Made by a program: the position numbers and the translations under genes. Positions 10,893-22,427 of a stretch of 64,000 bases of DNA are shown here, in pieces. The DNA is from Heterohyrax brucei. Its lineage: Eukaryota; Chordata; Mammalia; Hyracoidea; Procaviidae. Every line of letters begins with the position of its first letter. Positions within the stretch are counted from its first letter, which is position 1. The notes under the pieces are model-generated. The model was not told the DNA's origin and made no database searches. It was given only the letters and a program-made list of their open reading frames with translations. The stretch is from contig CM053143.1 of assembly GCA_028571685.1 (NCBI GenBank), positions 156,296,329 through 156,360,328 on the forward strand, in the 5' to 3' direction.

Positions 10893-13535
10893 CAATGTAA
10901 GGTACTCCTTAAAATTTTCAAACCGGAAGTCAACTTTCCATTGTTGATTTTTTTAATTGATGTGTATATGTATCTGTGTGTTTTTGAGTGTGGGTGTGCA
11001 TGTGTACTATCTCCTCAGGAGCAGGAGGCTAGAATAGGCTTGGTGTAGGTAGAGAAGGGCAGAACTGCTCTCTGTGTTATGTTTTCAGTTTTGATTCACG
11101 CTTCTGTTTACAGCAATGACAGAGTTCTGTCTAGAGGCAAATTACCCAGCAAGCAGCAAGGTAAGCACATGTTTACTTGTGTTTACTTACTAACCTGTAG
11201 TGAAAAATTTCTCAGGGGTTTCACCATGTCAAAGGTATTTTTACTACAGATTGTTACACATGAGTAAACCCATGCTTACATCACCTACTGGCTGAATGCT
11301 CCCTGTACAAGGATTGTGAAGTTGAAAAGAGGGTTTGAATCTGCAGGAAGCTGCTGTGGGTTAGGAATACAGACAGATGCCAGCCATATCTAGAAGCAGA
11401 ATCAATAGTGTGATGAAAAAAGGTGAAATTGGTCTCTACATATGATCTGGTAAGCAAGGTAAGAACCATGCTTACCTTATTTATTAGATAATCTGCCCCT
11501 GGTTCTGGCATTGGATGATGAGTTGGTGGTGTAATGTTTGCTACCATTTCTTGTCAGTAACTGTTAAATAACCTTGGCACTCTAATTTAATTAGCTTTAG
11601 AATCTTTGCATGTAAAACACCGGTAATTATAGTTAGCAGATGCTCACAATCCCGCTGGGGTTGCCCATCAAAATATCTACAGTTATATAACAGTGTAACA
11701 GAGATGCCACAGCTAACAACAACCAGATCTTGAGAGGAACTGGATAAACCGTAGGATTTTATTAAGGTTCTCTAAAACTGGACTCAGTAATTTTTCCTGC
11801 TTCATAAAATTCTTCTGTCTCATAAAGAAGGCTACCAATGTAATCTTTGTCATGTTTTTTCACTGACTTGCTGTACAAATTATAAAGGCAAAGCAAAGAC
11901 AAATTCCACCTTATTTTCTATTTTATGTAGTTTTCTTCCTTTCTTCATATTTACTCTATTACCTGCACTTGTCCCTTTCTCCATTTCACCTCTTCCTGGC
12001 AAATTACCTTGACGTCTTTCCCTCCACATTAGATAAACTGACCTGTATTAAAGGTGTTTTGCTTCTTTAGCACACATTTATTGAAAACTTGGTAGGTCAA
12101 ACACCTGTGGGAAATACGAAGATGACTCAGATTTTGACTCAGTTTTTGATATAGTCCTGTTGTTTGGGTTTGGCAGTCTCTCTTGCTTGGAGGAATTACC
12201 TTTTAGGATACAGAGAAGGCATGTAAGTGGAGCCAAAACTCACAGCAAGGTCACACAGAGTCTTCTTCGGAGATTCACATGGAAAGAAAAGGAAGTTTTT
12301 TTGTTTCTTTTTCTCTCTTTCTTTTTTTAACTGTGTTTGTTAAACCAAGATGATATCAGCCTAAAACTGCCAATAGCCATCTTACCTGCCAACTTGATTC
12401 CAAGCAAAATGCATTCAAGTAGAGAATTTCATTGCTAAATTGTCCACTCCAAGACTTATCAGGAATATTTGGCAATATATTCCCTTTTAGTTTAAGCTAA
12501 TTTGAATTGGCTTTCTGTCACTGGCAATCTAAAGGTTCCTGGTGAACACAGCTTTCTAAGAGTTTATAATCTAATAAGAGAATACAGCCAGAGTAGCAAA
12601 ATTGTTCTGAGGAGGAAAAGCTGAATTGTATAAATATTCCTAGTTGTGACTGAGAACAACAGGATTGCAATAATAAATCTCCTGTTGTTCTAGCCTTGTT
12701 TTACTTGATTCCATAGTTCGAAGATTTCGAGTTTTCAGTAAAAAGCCTCCAGTTTTTGCGGTGGTGCTCAGAGTATGTGCATGGGATGCATAGAGTGAAA
12801 CCTTAGCCTTCTCTTCAGCAATCTTGCTTGCCCAGTGATCTTTGTCAGTCTCTATTAACCATTATAAAAAGAATTTGCCTAAGCAAAAACTTTGTAGAAT
12901 GAACAAATATGATATGCTAGATATATAAATGGAATGTCATGCTTCTGATGCATTCTTTTAACTGGATTACAACCTAAAGTTCTGCCTATTTATTTTTCTG
13001 GTATCATCACTAACTGCATTCACTACAAACTGGTTTTGTACTAAAATTCTGGCATCCATTAAAAACCTGTCTTTTGACTTTTATTTGCGCTGTATACAGG
13101 AGATAGCAAATTGTGAAAAAACTAGATTTTATTTACCACATTTAATTTTATTCATTTACAATTCCCTCTTCTTCAGTTATAACAGGAAGTAACATTTTTT
13201 CAACTTAGACTTAACAGTTTTGTCAAAAATAATGGCTAGATGATGACATTTGATGAATACAAAGAAATAGAAATATTTATTAAAATGACTAGTGACAAGG
13301 TTCTTCTTCTATAAGAACTGAAATTCCTACTCACATAATAGGCATATCATCTTAAACAGCTTTGAGGAATGGTTAGGAACTGATTCTATAGATAGTTGAA
13401 CAAACTAAAAGACATCTATAATTTCAACAGTATGAAACTAGTATAAGGAAAGGGAGATAAATTAATAAAATCATACAGAAGGGACAGAAATTAGTTAAAC
13501 TACATTTGAAAAACTAGATTATCAGGAAAGTGGAA
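10893..13535. other. Repeat-poor AT-rich unique DNA
   Basis: I see no coding frame or young repeat in this 2.6 kb. A short stretch near 12068-12130 ('cacacatttattgaaaactt') resembles the region typical of old L2/MIR-type repeats. 12298-12333 is a pyrimidine-rich simple tract. Frames of 76, 62 and 88 codons at 10818-11547 show no family features. Confidence 0.5.
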
Positions 13536-14205
13536 TTTCAATTCACAGGGCCAAAGTGGAATTTTTAACAAATAATGTTGGGAAAATTGTAGAACAATTG
13601 TAGGAAATATAAAATTAGATCTATTTCAAGATGGATTACCATTAACCAGAATATACTGCAAATGAATCAGACATTAAATGTAAAAACTGAAATCATACAA
13701 ATATTATATAGAAGTATCACTATTATGGAAGATTTCCTAACTACAATTCAAAATATAGAGACAAGAAAAGGAAAATATGTAAATTTGAATATACAAATTA
13801 AAAAGCATATGTATTAACAGCATAGTCATTAGAAAAACAGATAAATGACAAATTTGGGGGAAATATTTGCAACATATATTACAGATTGTTGTATAAAGAA
13901 TTCATACAGAGAAAACAACAAAAGATACAGACCAAACATTCAGTTAGAATAATAAGCCAGAAACCATGGATAAAAAATTCCATAAAAGATTAAAAAATGG
14001 TTCTTAAACATATGAAAAGGTGTCTAATGTCTATAATTAGAGAAATGAAAATTAAAACTACAATGAGCCATCACATTTTAACCAGTAGACTAGCAAATAT
14101 TTAAAAATAGCCCCTATGGTGGAGTCCGAATTAAAATAGGCACTTTTATGAGAATAAAACCTGTATAAAGCCAATAGTGAGAAGTTTGGCATTATTTACA
14201 AAACT
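13536..14205 (+). mobile_element. Old L1 3' end (copy E), first part
   Basis: Sense-strand text follows the late ORF2 region of old L1M/HAL1-type elements: 'gggaaatatttgcaacatat', then 'tgaaaaggtgtctaatgtct', then 'gaaaattaaaactacaatga'. The frame is full of stops. It breaks at about 14205, where an RTE fragment begins, and resumes after 14850. Confidence 0.75.
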
Positions 14206-14673
14206 ACATATATTCCAGCCTTACCTTGAAGAATGAGATGTGTCTGACCCATATCATGGTGTTTGCAATTGCCTTGTATGCATGGGAAATTTGAATGATG
14301 AATAAGGAAGACCAAAGCAGAACTGATGTCTTTGAATCATTGGCAAAGAATATTGAATATACCATGGACTGGCAAAAAAATGAACAAATCTGTCTTGGAG
14401 GAAGTACAACCAGAATGAAGCACAAATGTTAAGACTGTGTCTCACATACTTTGGGCATGTTATCATGAGAGATCAGTCCCTGGACATGGATGTCAAGCTT
14501 CAGGAAGTAGTAGGCTCTCAATGAGGTAGAATGACACAGTTGTTGCCACGATGGGATCAAGTATAGCAACAATTGTGAGGGTGGTGTAGGACCAGGTAGT
14601 GTCTTGTCCTGTTGAACATAGGGTGACTGTGAGCTGGAACTGACTTGATAGCACCTAACAACAACAACAAGCA
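14206..14673 (+). mobile_element. RTE LINE copy B, 3' fragment
   Basis: This is the last 470 bp of an RTE in sense orientation, from the region before 'gaagaccaaagcagaactga' to the tail 'tagcacctaacaacaacaac'. It is 5'-truncated, as usual for reverse-transcribed insertions, and is inserted in the L1 copy E fragment. Frames are degenerate. Confidence 0.9.
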
Positions 14674-14684
14674 ACACATACATT

Positions 14685-14845
14685 GGAGCCCTGGTGGCAC
14701 AGTGGTTAAGAGCTACAGCTGCTAATGAAAAGACTGGTAGTTCAAATTCACTGGCTGCTCCTCGGAAATCCCTGTGGGTAAGTCCTATTTTGTCCTATAG
14801 GGTTCCTATAAGTTGGAAGTGACTCTACAGCCATCAGTTTGCAAT
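14685..14845 (+). mobile_element. AfroSINE, well preserved
   Basis: The head 'ggagccctggtggcacagtg' contains the A box (tggcacagtgg), followed by a B-box-like 'tggtagttcaaattc', 'tgtcctatagggttcctata' and a 3' end. It follows the tail of RTE copy B by about 12 bp. Confidence 0.93.
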
Positions 14846-14849
14846 GAGT

Positions 14850-15254
14850 TTATACATACACTTACCCTTTAACTCAAATCCGATTTTTGTAAACCTATGT
14901 GTGTGTATCTGGAAGATACATGTCCCAAAATATGAAAATGCGTGGTGCTATTTGTAATTGCGAAGTATTAGCTACTACATAAATTTCTGAACATCAGAGA
15001 TTAGTTGAACAAACTATGATGTTTTACACAAACTGTTGTATTATAGAGTTATATAAATGAATAGAGACATTCTCTGTGAATTGATGTAGAGTAACTTTCA
15101 CTAGATATTATTAAAGTACAGCTATTAAAATAAGCATAAAGTGCAAATAAATATGTATTATGTACTATCTTTTGTTGCAGATAGGTGGATAAATAAGAAA
15201 CTATATCTGATAATCTGTACAAAATGAACACAGGCAGGATAAGCCAGAGAACAA
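14850..15254 (+). mobile_element. Old L1 3' end (copy E), second part
   Basis: The L1 text resumes with 'acacttaccctttaactcaa', the usual continuation of '..cattatttacaaaactacat' left of the insertion. It then passes through 'ttgaacaaactatgatgttt' and 'gtactatcttttgttgcag'. This region resembles the 3' untranslated end of old L1M/HAL1 elements. No clean A-tail remains. Confidence 0.65.
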
Positions 15255-15954
15255 TGAAGTTGATTGCTTAAATGGGCTGAAGAAACAGGGTGGAATGTAT
15301 GCAGGAAGGCATGATACATTGCTGAATGTAGCTTTGTATGATTTTAGCTTTGGGAGATGTGCTAGTGTTCTACAAGTTCAAACCATGACATTAAATCATC
15401 TGGAAAGGAGAAAAATAGTAAATACCAAATGGAGGAAACAAACCCAACTGTTTTGTGAATGAATAACATAATCACACTAAAGGAAGGGAAATGAAATGAA
15501 CTAATCCAAGTAACTTTTTATACAGAATTTGACCATGTATTCCATCTTGTAGTTGGGATAGAACAGAAACCAAACTTGGACACTTTTGAGTAGATTTATT
15601 ATGGTTGTATGGGCGAAGCTCTTGTGAAATTATTTTAGACATATCGTGAGATTGCACAAACAAAGTAATTCTTGAAATTATTGAGAGCCACAGTTGATAG
15701 ATGTGAGAATGGGATGGGGAAAGGCAAGGAAGAAACTTGTGTAGATAGACTGGAAGAGAAGGTACCAGTAAGAACTAAAATAATCGTAACAATGTACAGT
15801 AATGATTACAAAGAATTACCTCAGAATGTAAGCTAGCAAGAAGGGAAGGCAGACAGGTAAGGGACAATGAAGGTCATAGAACAGGGTAATTAAATTACTG
15901 AATTTAATGACCTCCTTACGGGATGTGATCAGAAAATTCTCAAATACTTAAGGG
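15255..15954. other. Unique DNA
   Basis: 700 bp with no repeat or coding signal that I can support. A 63-codon minus-strand frame at 15472-15663 is taken as chance. Confidence 0.4.
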
Positions 15955-16081
15955 ACCAGCAAGTTGGCCACTTTGGGGCCAGACACTAGAGTATACAGAG
16001 GCAGCTAGTGACCAGCTCCCCTCTTAGAACTACACCTCAGCTCTTGTTGAGGTAACACCAGAGAAACTGAACAGCTTCTAG

Positions 16082-17103
16082 ATGGAGCAAAGACAACAAT
16101 CAATGGCTAACCATTTAAAGAAGCAGTCCACCATGGCACTAGAAAACTCCCAACATAAAGAATCAAAAAACTTTTCAGATGAAAAAGCCTTTCTGAAAGT
16201 TTTGGAAGTCAAATATAAAAGAATTATATATAGAGCCCTCCTAGAGATTAAACAAAATATAGCAGAACAAAATGAAAAATTAGGTAAGCTATTTGTACTG
16301 ATGTAATATCAGTGATCTGAAATCTAGCAGATCAATAACAAAATTACAGAATTAGACATTTCAACCCAAAGCCAAAAGAGCAGAAATGAGGAGATGAAAG
16401 CCAGAGTTAGTAAGCTTGAGAACAGAGCAATTGACATCAGCATTTATAAGGAGAAATTAGAGAAAAGAAATAAGAAAAATGAAGACGCATTAAGAAACAC
16501 GTGGGACTCTATTAAGAGGAATAAACTACAAATAACTGGAGCTCCTGAACAGGGTGGGTTAGCTGAAAATACAGATAGAACTGTTATAGAGTTGCTCATA
16601 GAAAACTGTCCTGAAATTAAGAAAGAAGAGAACATAGATTTCTGAGATGTGTATTTAGTGCCACAAAAACTAGACCTCAAAAGAAAGACACCAAGACACG
16701 ATCAAGCTTAATAAAATGAAACATAAGCAGAAACTCTTAAAAGCAGCGAGGTTTAAAGCAAAGCTAACATTCAGAGGAAAATCCTGAAGGCTTTCATCTG
16801 ACTTCTTGGCAGAAACAATGTTGACAAGAAAGCAGGGGGATGACACATTCAAAGCCTTGAATGAAAAAGAACTTCCAATCAAGAATTATATATCCTGCAA
16901 AATTGTCTCACAAATATGATGGTGAAACTAAGACGTTTTCAGATAAACAGAAGCTTACAGACTTTGTAAAAACCAAACCAAAACTAAAAGAAATACTGAA
17001 AGAAGCTCCTAGCTTAGGAAAAAGACAAAACAAAAACAAAAACATTAAGTGTATACTTAAAGAGGCAATGCAGGACACAGCATCCAGAATCCTACTCAAT
17101 TAG
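16082..17103 (+). pseudogene. L1 ORF1 (copy B), decayed
   Basis: Three recognisable blocks are present. 16082-16306 is the N-terminal part ('EVKYKRIIYRALLEIKQNIA'). 16394-16645 is the coiled coil and start of the RNA-binding part ('VSKLENRAIDISIYKEKLEK', 'ENCPEIKKEENIDF'). 16861-17103 is the C-terminal domain ('RIIYPAKLSHKYDGETKTF', 'DKQKLTDFVKTKPKLKEIL'). Stops and shifts separate the blocks, including 'tga' just after the ENIDF segment. A dead copy. Confidence 0.9.
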
Positions 17104-17501
17104 GGAGACCTCAATTAAAGAGATGGGAGAGCTCAATCAAAGCTACAATATTAAAAGAATGGAACTAGTGATCACAACACGAAAACTACTACATCATCAC
17201 ACTAAAAGGGGGGTTATGTTACAGTAGTTACAATCCTTTCAGATGGAGAGGAAATTAAAAAAATATATACAGAAGTTATCATGTCGTTTAAACTTAGAAT
17301 AGTAAGGGGGATCATAGAGGTAGCCACAAAGCAAAATAACAATGAAACATATCAAAACAAGAAACATGATACAGGAGTCTCAACAAGCACAAAACCACCA
17401 CTGAAAACGATGAAAAATCAATACATAAAGAAGAATGACCCACAGCAGAATATTAAGACAAACATAGAAAACATTAACAACGCAAAAATAAATGCATCAA
17501 A

Positions 17502-19032
17502 ATGACAGCACCAAACACATACCTATCAATAATTATGCTGAATGTAAATGGAATGAACATTCCAATAAAGAGACAGCAAGTGACATCCTGGATCAAAAGA
17601 CACAACATGCTGAGGGCTAGGAGCAACTGTGTCCTAGCCCCCTTGGCCTTCCCCATCCTTCTCCCCATGTTTGTACTTCTCTGCTTGGTGCCTTGAAACT
17701 GCAGAATAATAAGCTCAGGCTAAACTATTTCCTTGTTTCTGTCCTTGGTTTGCAGACAAGACCTCCATGTGCTCTGTAACCAGTCCTATAAAAATCATGA
17801 CCATTTTTGGCTGTGTGTAGCACCCTGTTGTCTTCCTACATGTTAAGCATATAAATAAAGCTCATAAAAGAGGATCGGCGGCCACTGTTCTCCATCAGAG
17901 ACCTTGCTCCCACCTGGCCTCAACTTTATCTTGTGTGATGTGTTTCTTGTGTGAGTGAGTTTTCCTATTCCCTTTTCTGACCTTCTTGGCCTTGGACCAG
18001 TGCCGGTTGCTGGAGTGCCAGACTCGTCAACAATCTATGTATGTGTTGCTTACAAGAAACACGTCTTAGACTCAAAGATATGAACAAACTGAAAATCAAA
18101 GGATGGGAAAATATATGCCAACCCACCAACATGCAAAGAAGAGCAGGAGCGGTGATCCCAATCTTGGATAAAATAGACTTTAATGTAAAATCCACCATTA
18201 CAGATAAGGATAGTCACTATTTCTGAAAGGTTCAATACATAAACAGGACATGACAATATTAAATATTTATGCACCCAATGCCAAAGGATCTAAATACATT
18301 GAACAGACACTTATGACATTGAAAAATGAGATAAATCACTTCACAATAATGTTGGAAAATTTAACACTACTTTCAATAATGGACAGATCATCCAGGAAAA
18401 AGGTCAGTAAGGTTACAGAAGATTTTATTGCAACAATTAACCAATTAGACCTCATTGACATATACAGAACTTTTTACCCATCAGCAGATAAGTACACCTG
18501 TTTATCCAATGCACATGGGACATTTTCCAGAATAGACCATGTGTTAGGACATAAAGCAAGTGTCAACAAAATCCAAACCATTGAGTTATTGCAAAGCATC
18601 TTCTCAGACCATAAATCCATAAAAGTTGAAATCAATAGTAGAAAAACATAGGTAGAAATTTGAACTCATGAAAACTGAACAACACTCAACTGCTCAAAAA
18701 GCCATGGGTTATAGAAGAAATCAAAGATGAAATAAGGAAATTTATGGAGTCGAATGAGAATGAAAATGCATCCTATCAGAACCTATGGGATACAGCAAAA
18801 TCAGTGTTCAGAAGTCAGTTTATTTCTACAAATGCACACATCTGGAAAGAAGAAATGTCCCAAACCAAAGAATTAACCCCACAGCTTGAACAAGTAGGAA
18901 GAAAGCAACAAAGGAATCCTTCATGAACCAGAAGAAAACAGATCATAAAGATGAGAGCAGAACTAAATGAGAGAGAATGTAAGAACAATTGAAAAAATTA
19001 ACAAAACCAATAGCGGCTTCTTTGAAAAGGTG
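17502..19032 (+). pseudogene. L1 ORF2 N-terminal endonuclease (copy B), split by LTR
   Basis: It starts at 17502 ('TYLSIIMLNVNGMNIPIKRQ') and is cut after 'SWIKRHN' by the LTR at 17608. It resumes at 18036 with 'MCCLQETRLRLKDMNKLKI'. Endonuclease blocks continue through 18250-18651 ('TLLSIMDRSSRKKVSK', 'ATINQLDLIDIYRTFYP', 'RIDHVLGHK', 'SDHKSIKVEINSRKT') and 18744-18926. There is no RT domain. Confidence 0.9.
17608..18032 (+). mobile_element. Solo LTR of a second ERV family
   Basis: This is a 425-bp block foreign to the L1 around it. It begins TGCTGAGG and ends near '..ctcgtcaaca'. It has a TATA-like 'cctataaaaat' near 17788 and AATAAA at 17854-17859, followed by a GC-richer region, an R-U5-like order. 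CAACA stands directly before it (17603-17607) and again at 18028-18032, so the exact border and the TSD length (5 or 6) are ambiguous. The sequence is unrelated to the 5918-type LTRs. ERV class is undecided; a class I or II LTR is likely. Confidence 0.7.
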
Positions 19033-19370
19033 CAACCTGACTTCTATTTACCCTCTGGAACTAACATCCAATTTATAGCAAATATAGTAGCATAATGTTG
19101 TGGGATGCAATTAGCAGAATTCTAATTAGGAGAATATTTACAGGACAAATGCCCCAGTTTCTTTAACATACACATACATTAAAAAGCAAAGCAAGACAAA
19201 AAAGGGGGCAGTGTAGGGAAAATCTATAGATTACTTCAGGTTTAACTGACATATCAACCATTTTTGATGTGTAAAACATATTTAGATCTTGATTTACACA
19301 AAGACAGTACATATATATACATACACACGTATGCATACATATACACATATACATATGTATAGCATAACAA
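19033..19370. other. Unique DNA with TA/CA microsatellite
   Basis: A short interval between L1 copy B and RTE copy C. 19306-19362 is an imperfect 'tatacata/cacata' simple repeat. Nothing else is supported. Confidence 0.6.
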
Positions 19371-20373
19371 ATGATGGATAACATTGTAGAGTGAGAATTT
19401 CACAAATTGTGCTCATTAGGAATCTGTTCATGGATGAAGAGACAGTGTTTCAAACAGAACAAGGAGATGTCCCGTGATTTAGTGTTAGCAAAGGTGTGCT
19501 TTAGGATTGTATCCTTTCACTATGTCTATTCAGTCTATATGCTGAGCAAATAATCTGAGAAGCTGGACTATATGGAGAAGTATGGGGCATCCGGATTGGA
19601 AGAAGGCTCATTAACAACCTGTGATAGGCACCTGACACAACCTTGCTTGCTGAAAGTGAAGAGGACTTGAAGCAGCTACTGATGAACATCAAAACCCACA
19701 ATCTCCAGTATGGATTAAACCTCAGCATAAAGAAACCAAAAGTTTTCACAACCAGCCCAATAAGCAACTTCATGACTGATGGAGAAAAGATGGAGGTTGT
19801 CAAGGATTTCATTTTACTTGGATCCACAGTCAACGTTCATGGAAATAGCAGTCAAAAAATCTAAAGATGTATTGCATTGGGCAAATATGTTGCAAAAGTG
19901 TTGAAAAGCAAAAATGAAGACTAAGGTGCATCTGACCCAAGCCATGGTGTTTCAGTTATCTCATATACTGGACCATGATTAAGGAAGATCAAAGCAGATG
20001 CCTTTGAACTGTGGAACTGGTGAAGAGTATTCAATATACCATGGGCTGCCAGAGCAGTTAACAAATCTATCTTGGAAGAAGTACAGCTAGAATGCTCCTT
20101 AGAAGCAAGGATGCTAAGACTACTTCTCATATACTTCGGACATGTTATCAGGAAGAATCAGTCCCTGGAGAAGGACATCATACCTGGTGGAGCAATGCGT
20201 CAGTGAAAAAGAGGAAGACCCTCAATGTTATAAATTGATACAGCAGCTGCAGCAGTGTGCTCAAGCTACAAAACAACTGTGAAGATGGCACAGAAGTGGG
20301 CAGTGTTTTGTTCTCTTACCTACAGGGTCTCTACTAGTGGTACCTGACCAGAGAGCACCTAACAACAGCAACA
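19371..20373 (+). mobile_element. RTE LINE copy C, 3' part
   Basis: 1.0 kb of sense RTE runs from the RT thumb region ('aatttcacaaattgtgctca') to the tail 'gagcacctaacaacagcaac'. The frame 19643-19864 reads 'SEEDLKQLLMNIKTHNLQYG' and 'DFILLGSTVNVHGNSSQ'. The RT active-site box at about 19618-19632 is destroyed: stop codons replace its start. Confidence 0.92.
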
Positions 20374-20774
20374 GAATGTCCCTATGTGTGAGAATCTTGG
20401 GGGTGGGGTAGAACATTGACTAGTAACTTGATAATATTAAACAGTTGGTTTGATTTTAACTTTTATGTGTGATATTGTGATTATTACATTGAAAAATTCT
20501 TTGCTTTTTAAAGACATGAACTAAAAATAGATAAAATAACTATCAGATCTGACTTGACGGCACTTGGCTTTTGGCTTGGCATGTAGGATTTGCTTCAGAG
20601 TAATTGGGAGCTGTAAGAGAGGGAAGTGAATAGACTATCAAACAACATTGGCCTTGACAATTTTTGGAATTGGGTGATGGATACGTTACATAGGGTTTGT
20701 TATACTCTATACTTTGTGTGCGTGTATGTTTAAGAGTGAGTTTTTTTCTTTTTTGATAAATTTGCAAACCTAAA
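20374..20774. other. Unique DNA
   Basis: No repeat or gene is recognised. The minus-strand frame covering 20543-20923 (126 codons) overlaps the following MIR and has no family features. Confidence 0.4.
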
Positions 20775-20932
20775 AGGATTATGGATTCTGATTTCATGGT
20801 TATAAATCGTGGTTCTGCTGTTAAATGCTTAAATAACAGTTCTTTAAATTTTCTGTGCCTTAATTTTCTCATGTGTGAAATAATATTAGTAACTATCACA
20901 CAGGATTGTGGTAAACACTGCATGTAGTAATA
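20775..20932 (+). mobile_element. MIR
   Basis: The text follows the MIR consensus order: 'tcgtggttctgctgttaaat', 'ctgtgccttaattttctcat', 'gtgtgaaataatattagta', 'acacaggattgtggt'. Strongly diverged, as expected for this ancient mammalian SINE. Confidence 0.75.
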
Positions 20933-20973
20933 CTACCCTCAGAAGAATTCCTGGCAAACCGAGCTGCTATTCC

Positions 20974-20999
20974 ACATCATCATCATCATCACCATCAAT
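20974..20999. repeat. (TCA)n microsatellite
   Basis: 'catcatcatcatcatcacca': about eight trinucleotide units with one interruption. Confidence 0.9.
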
Positions 21000-21327
21000 T
21001 TCTTTTGCCCTGATGACCCTCTTTCCTGTCTTTTCTCTCTGGATGGAACTGTTGCCTTAGCTAAGGAACTGCATTTGGATTCCCTCAGGGTGCTCTGGAG
21101 GCTGTACAGCCATTTGGACTCACTCTGGCATTGCCATGCATCTACATCAATTATTGATTTTCTGAGCATTAAGTGCTTGTTACCGTGCTGGACTTGATCA
21201 TCAAATTACTTTCTGTAGAGACTGGTAGGTTGATATGGAAAGATCACTATATAAAGCATCAGAGACTAGGATTTTTCAGAGTTTATATGGCCTCTGAGTC
21301 TCACTTTATCTATAAAATTCACTATCA
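21000..21327. other. Unique DNA
   Basis: Nothing recognisable between the microsatellite and a SINE tail fragment. Confidence 0.4.
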
Positions 21328-21384
21328 CAGGTTGCTATGACTCAAAATTGACTAGACAGCAACCAGCTGAGTTTTTGGTTTGGC
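21328..21384 (+). mobile_element. AfroSINE 3' end fragment
   Basis: Only the last 57 bp is present, 'ggttgctatgactcaaaatt' through 'gactagacagcaaccagctg', with 'tttggtttggc' at the end. The tRNA-like head is missing. Confidence 0.65.
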
Positions 21385-21397
21385 AGAATGATAGTTA

Positions 21398-21590
21398 GGA
21401 GTCCTGGAGTGTTGCAAATAGCTAAGCGCTTGATTACCAGCTGAAAGATCAGTTGATCAAATCCACCCACAAGCATCTCAGAGAACAAATTTGCTTCTAA
21501 ATATCACAGCCTTGAAAACCTTATGGCTTAGCTCTGCTCTGCACACACGGTGTTATCATGAGTTGGAATCTGCTCAGCCACAGCTAACAG
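21398..21590 (+). mobile_element. AfroSINE, long variant
   Basis: Head 'gagtcctggagtgttgcaaa', B box region 'cagttgatcaaatccaccca', then an extra middle module ('gcttctaaatatcacagcct') before the 3' part 'atgagttggaatctgctc'. The module separates this from the common 160-bp form. Confidence 0.8.
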
Positions 21591-21732
21591 CTATGATGGC
21601 TGACGTGGATACAGAGATGGCTTCAGGATGTGAATGTACATAGCATGTAATAATGCACTTTGATGATAACTTTCTCACAAAATTGTTGAGAGGAAGGAAA
21701 GAAACTGTTTCTTGAGTACTTATATTAGCAGC

Positions 21733-21893
21733 TGGAAACCTGTCTGTTCAGTGGTTAAGCATTTAACTGCTAACCAAAATGTCAGCAGTGTGAATCCACC
21801 AAATGCTCCTTAGAAATACTATGGGGCAGTTTTACTATCTCCCATATGGTTGCTATGAGTAGGAAGAGACTTGACAGCACTGGGTTGGGTTTG
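21733..21893 (+). mobile_element. AfroSINE
   Basis: The common form: 'ggaaacctgtctgttcagtg', 'gtcagcagtgtgaatccacc', 'atactatggggcagttttac', 'gacttgacagcactgggttg'. It ends about 20 bp before LTR copy 2. Confidence 0.88.
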
Positions 21894-21914
21894 ATTTATT
21901 AGGAAGTAGGCATT

Positions 21915-22427
21915 TGTCATGGATTGAATTGTATCCCCCCAAAAATAGATGTAGTTGTGTTGCTGCGCCGTGATTCCCAGTGTCTTGTGACTGTCCCCAA
22001 CTTCGCGGTTTTCCTGTGCTGTGTGTTAAAGGATTAGGGTGGGACTGTAAATCCCTTTAGAAGATCACCTCCCTGCTTCACTGTAAAGGGAGTTTCCCTG
22101 GAGTATGGCTTGCCCCACCGTTAATCCTTTCATCCTACGAGAGGTAAAAAGAAACAGAAACAGGCAGAGAATTGAAAACCTCACACCATCAAGAAAGCAG
22201 CACGGGGAGAAGAGCACGTCCTTCAGACCTGATGCTCCGTGGACAAAGACTGATGTCATACCAGACTTTCCTCCAGAACCAGTCAACATGGGGGAAAGCC
22301 GTCCCCTGGAGCGGACACCCTGACTATGGACTTGTAGCCTACTAGACCGTGTGAGAATAAACCTTCCTTCGTTAAAGCCATCCACTCTGTGATATTTCTG
22401 TTAGAGCAGCCCTAGCTGACTAAAACA
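21915..22427 (+). mobile_element. Solo LTR, MaLR-like family, copy 2
   Basis: 513 bp, TGTCATGG to AAAACA, with TSD gcatt (21910-21914) and gcact (22428-22432), 4 of 5. AATAAA at 22356-22361. Collinear with copy 1 throughout, for example 'ttaaagccatccactctgtg' in both. No internal ERV region on either side. Confidence 0.88.

Larger units (their letters stand above)
15955..19032 (+). mobile_element. L1 LINE copy B, sense, 3' part missing
   Basis: It contains a short piece of 5'UTR (15955-16081, matching the other L1 5'UTRs around 'accagagaaactgaacag'), ORF1 16082-17103, the intergenic spacer, and ORF2 from 17502 through the endonuclease to about 19032. There the match stops abruptly before the RT domain. 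A 425-bp LTR of a different family lies inside ORF2. Retaining the 5' part and losing the 3' part is opposite to normal 5' truncation. Confidence 0.88.

Noticed and set aside
14685-14760. tRNA gene suggested by A-box and B-box-like sequences
   Set aside because: This is the tRNA-derived head of an AfroSINE. No cloverleaf with an acceptor stem is formed and the same head recurs about thirty times.
19306-19362. Z-DNA or regulatory element in the TA/CA tract
   Set aside because: Short, imperfect microsatellite with no supporting context.
20543-20923. 126-codon minus-strand frame
   Set aside because: It overlaps a MIR and has no recognisable motif.
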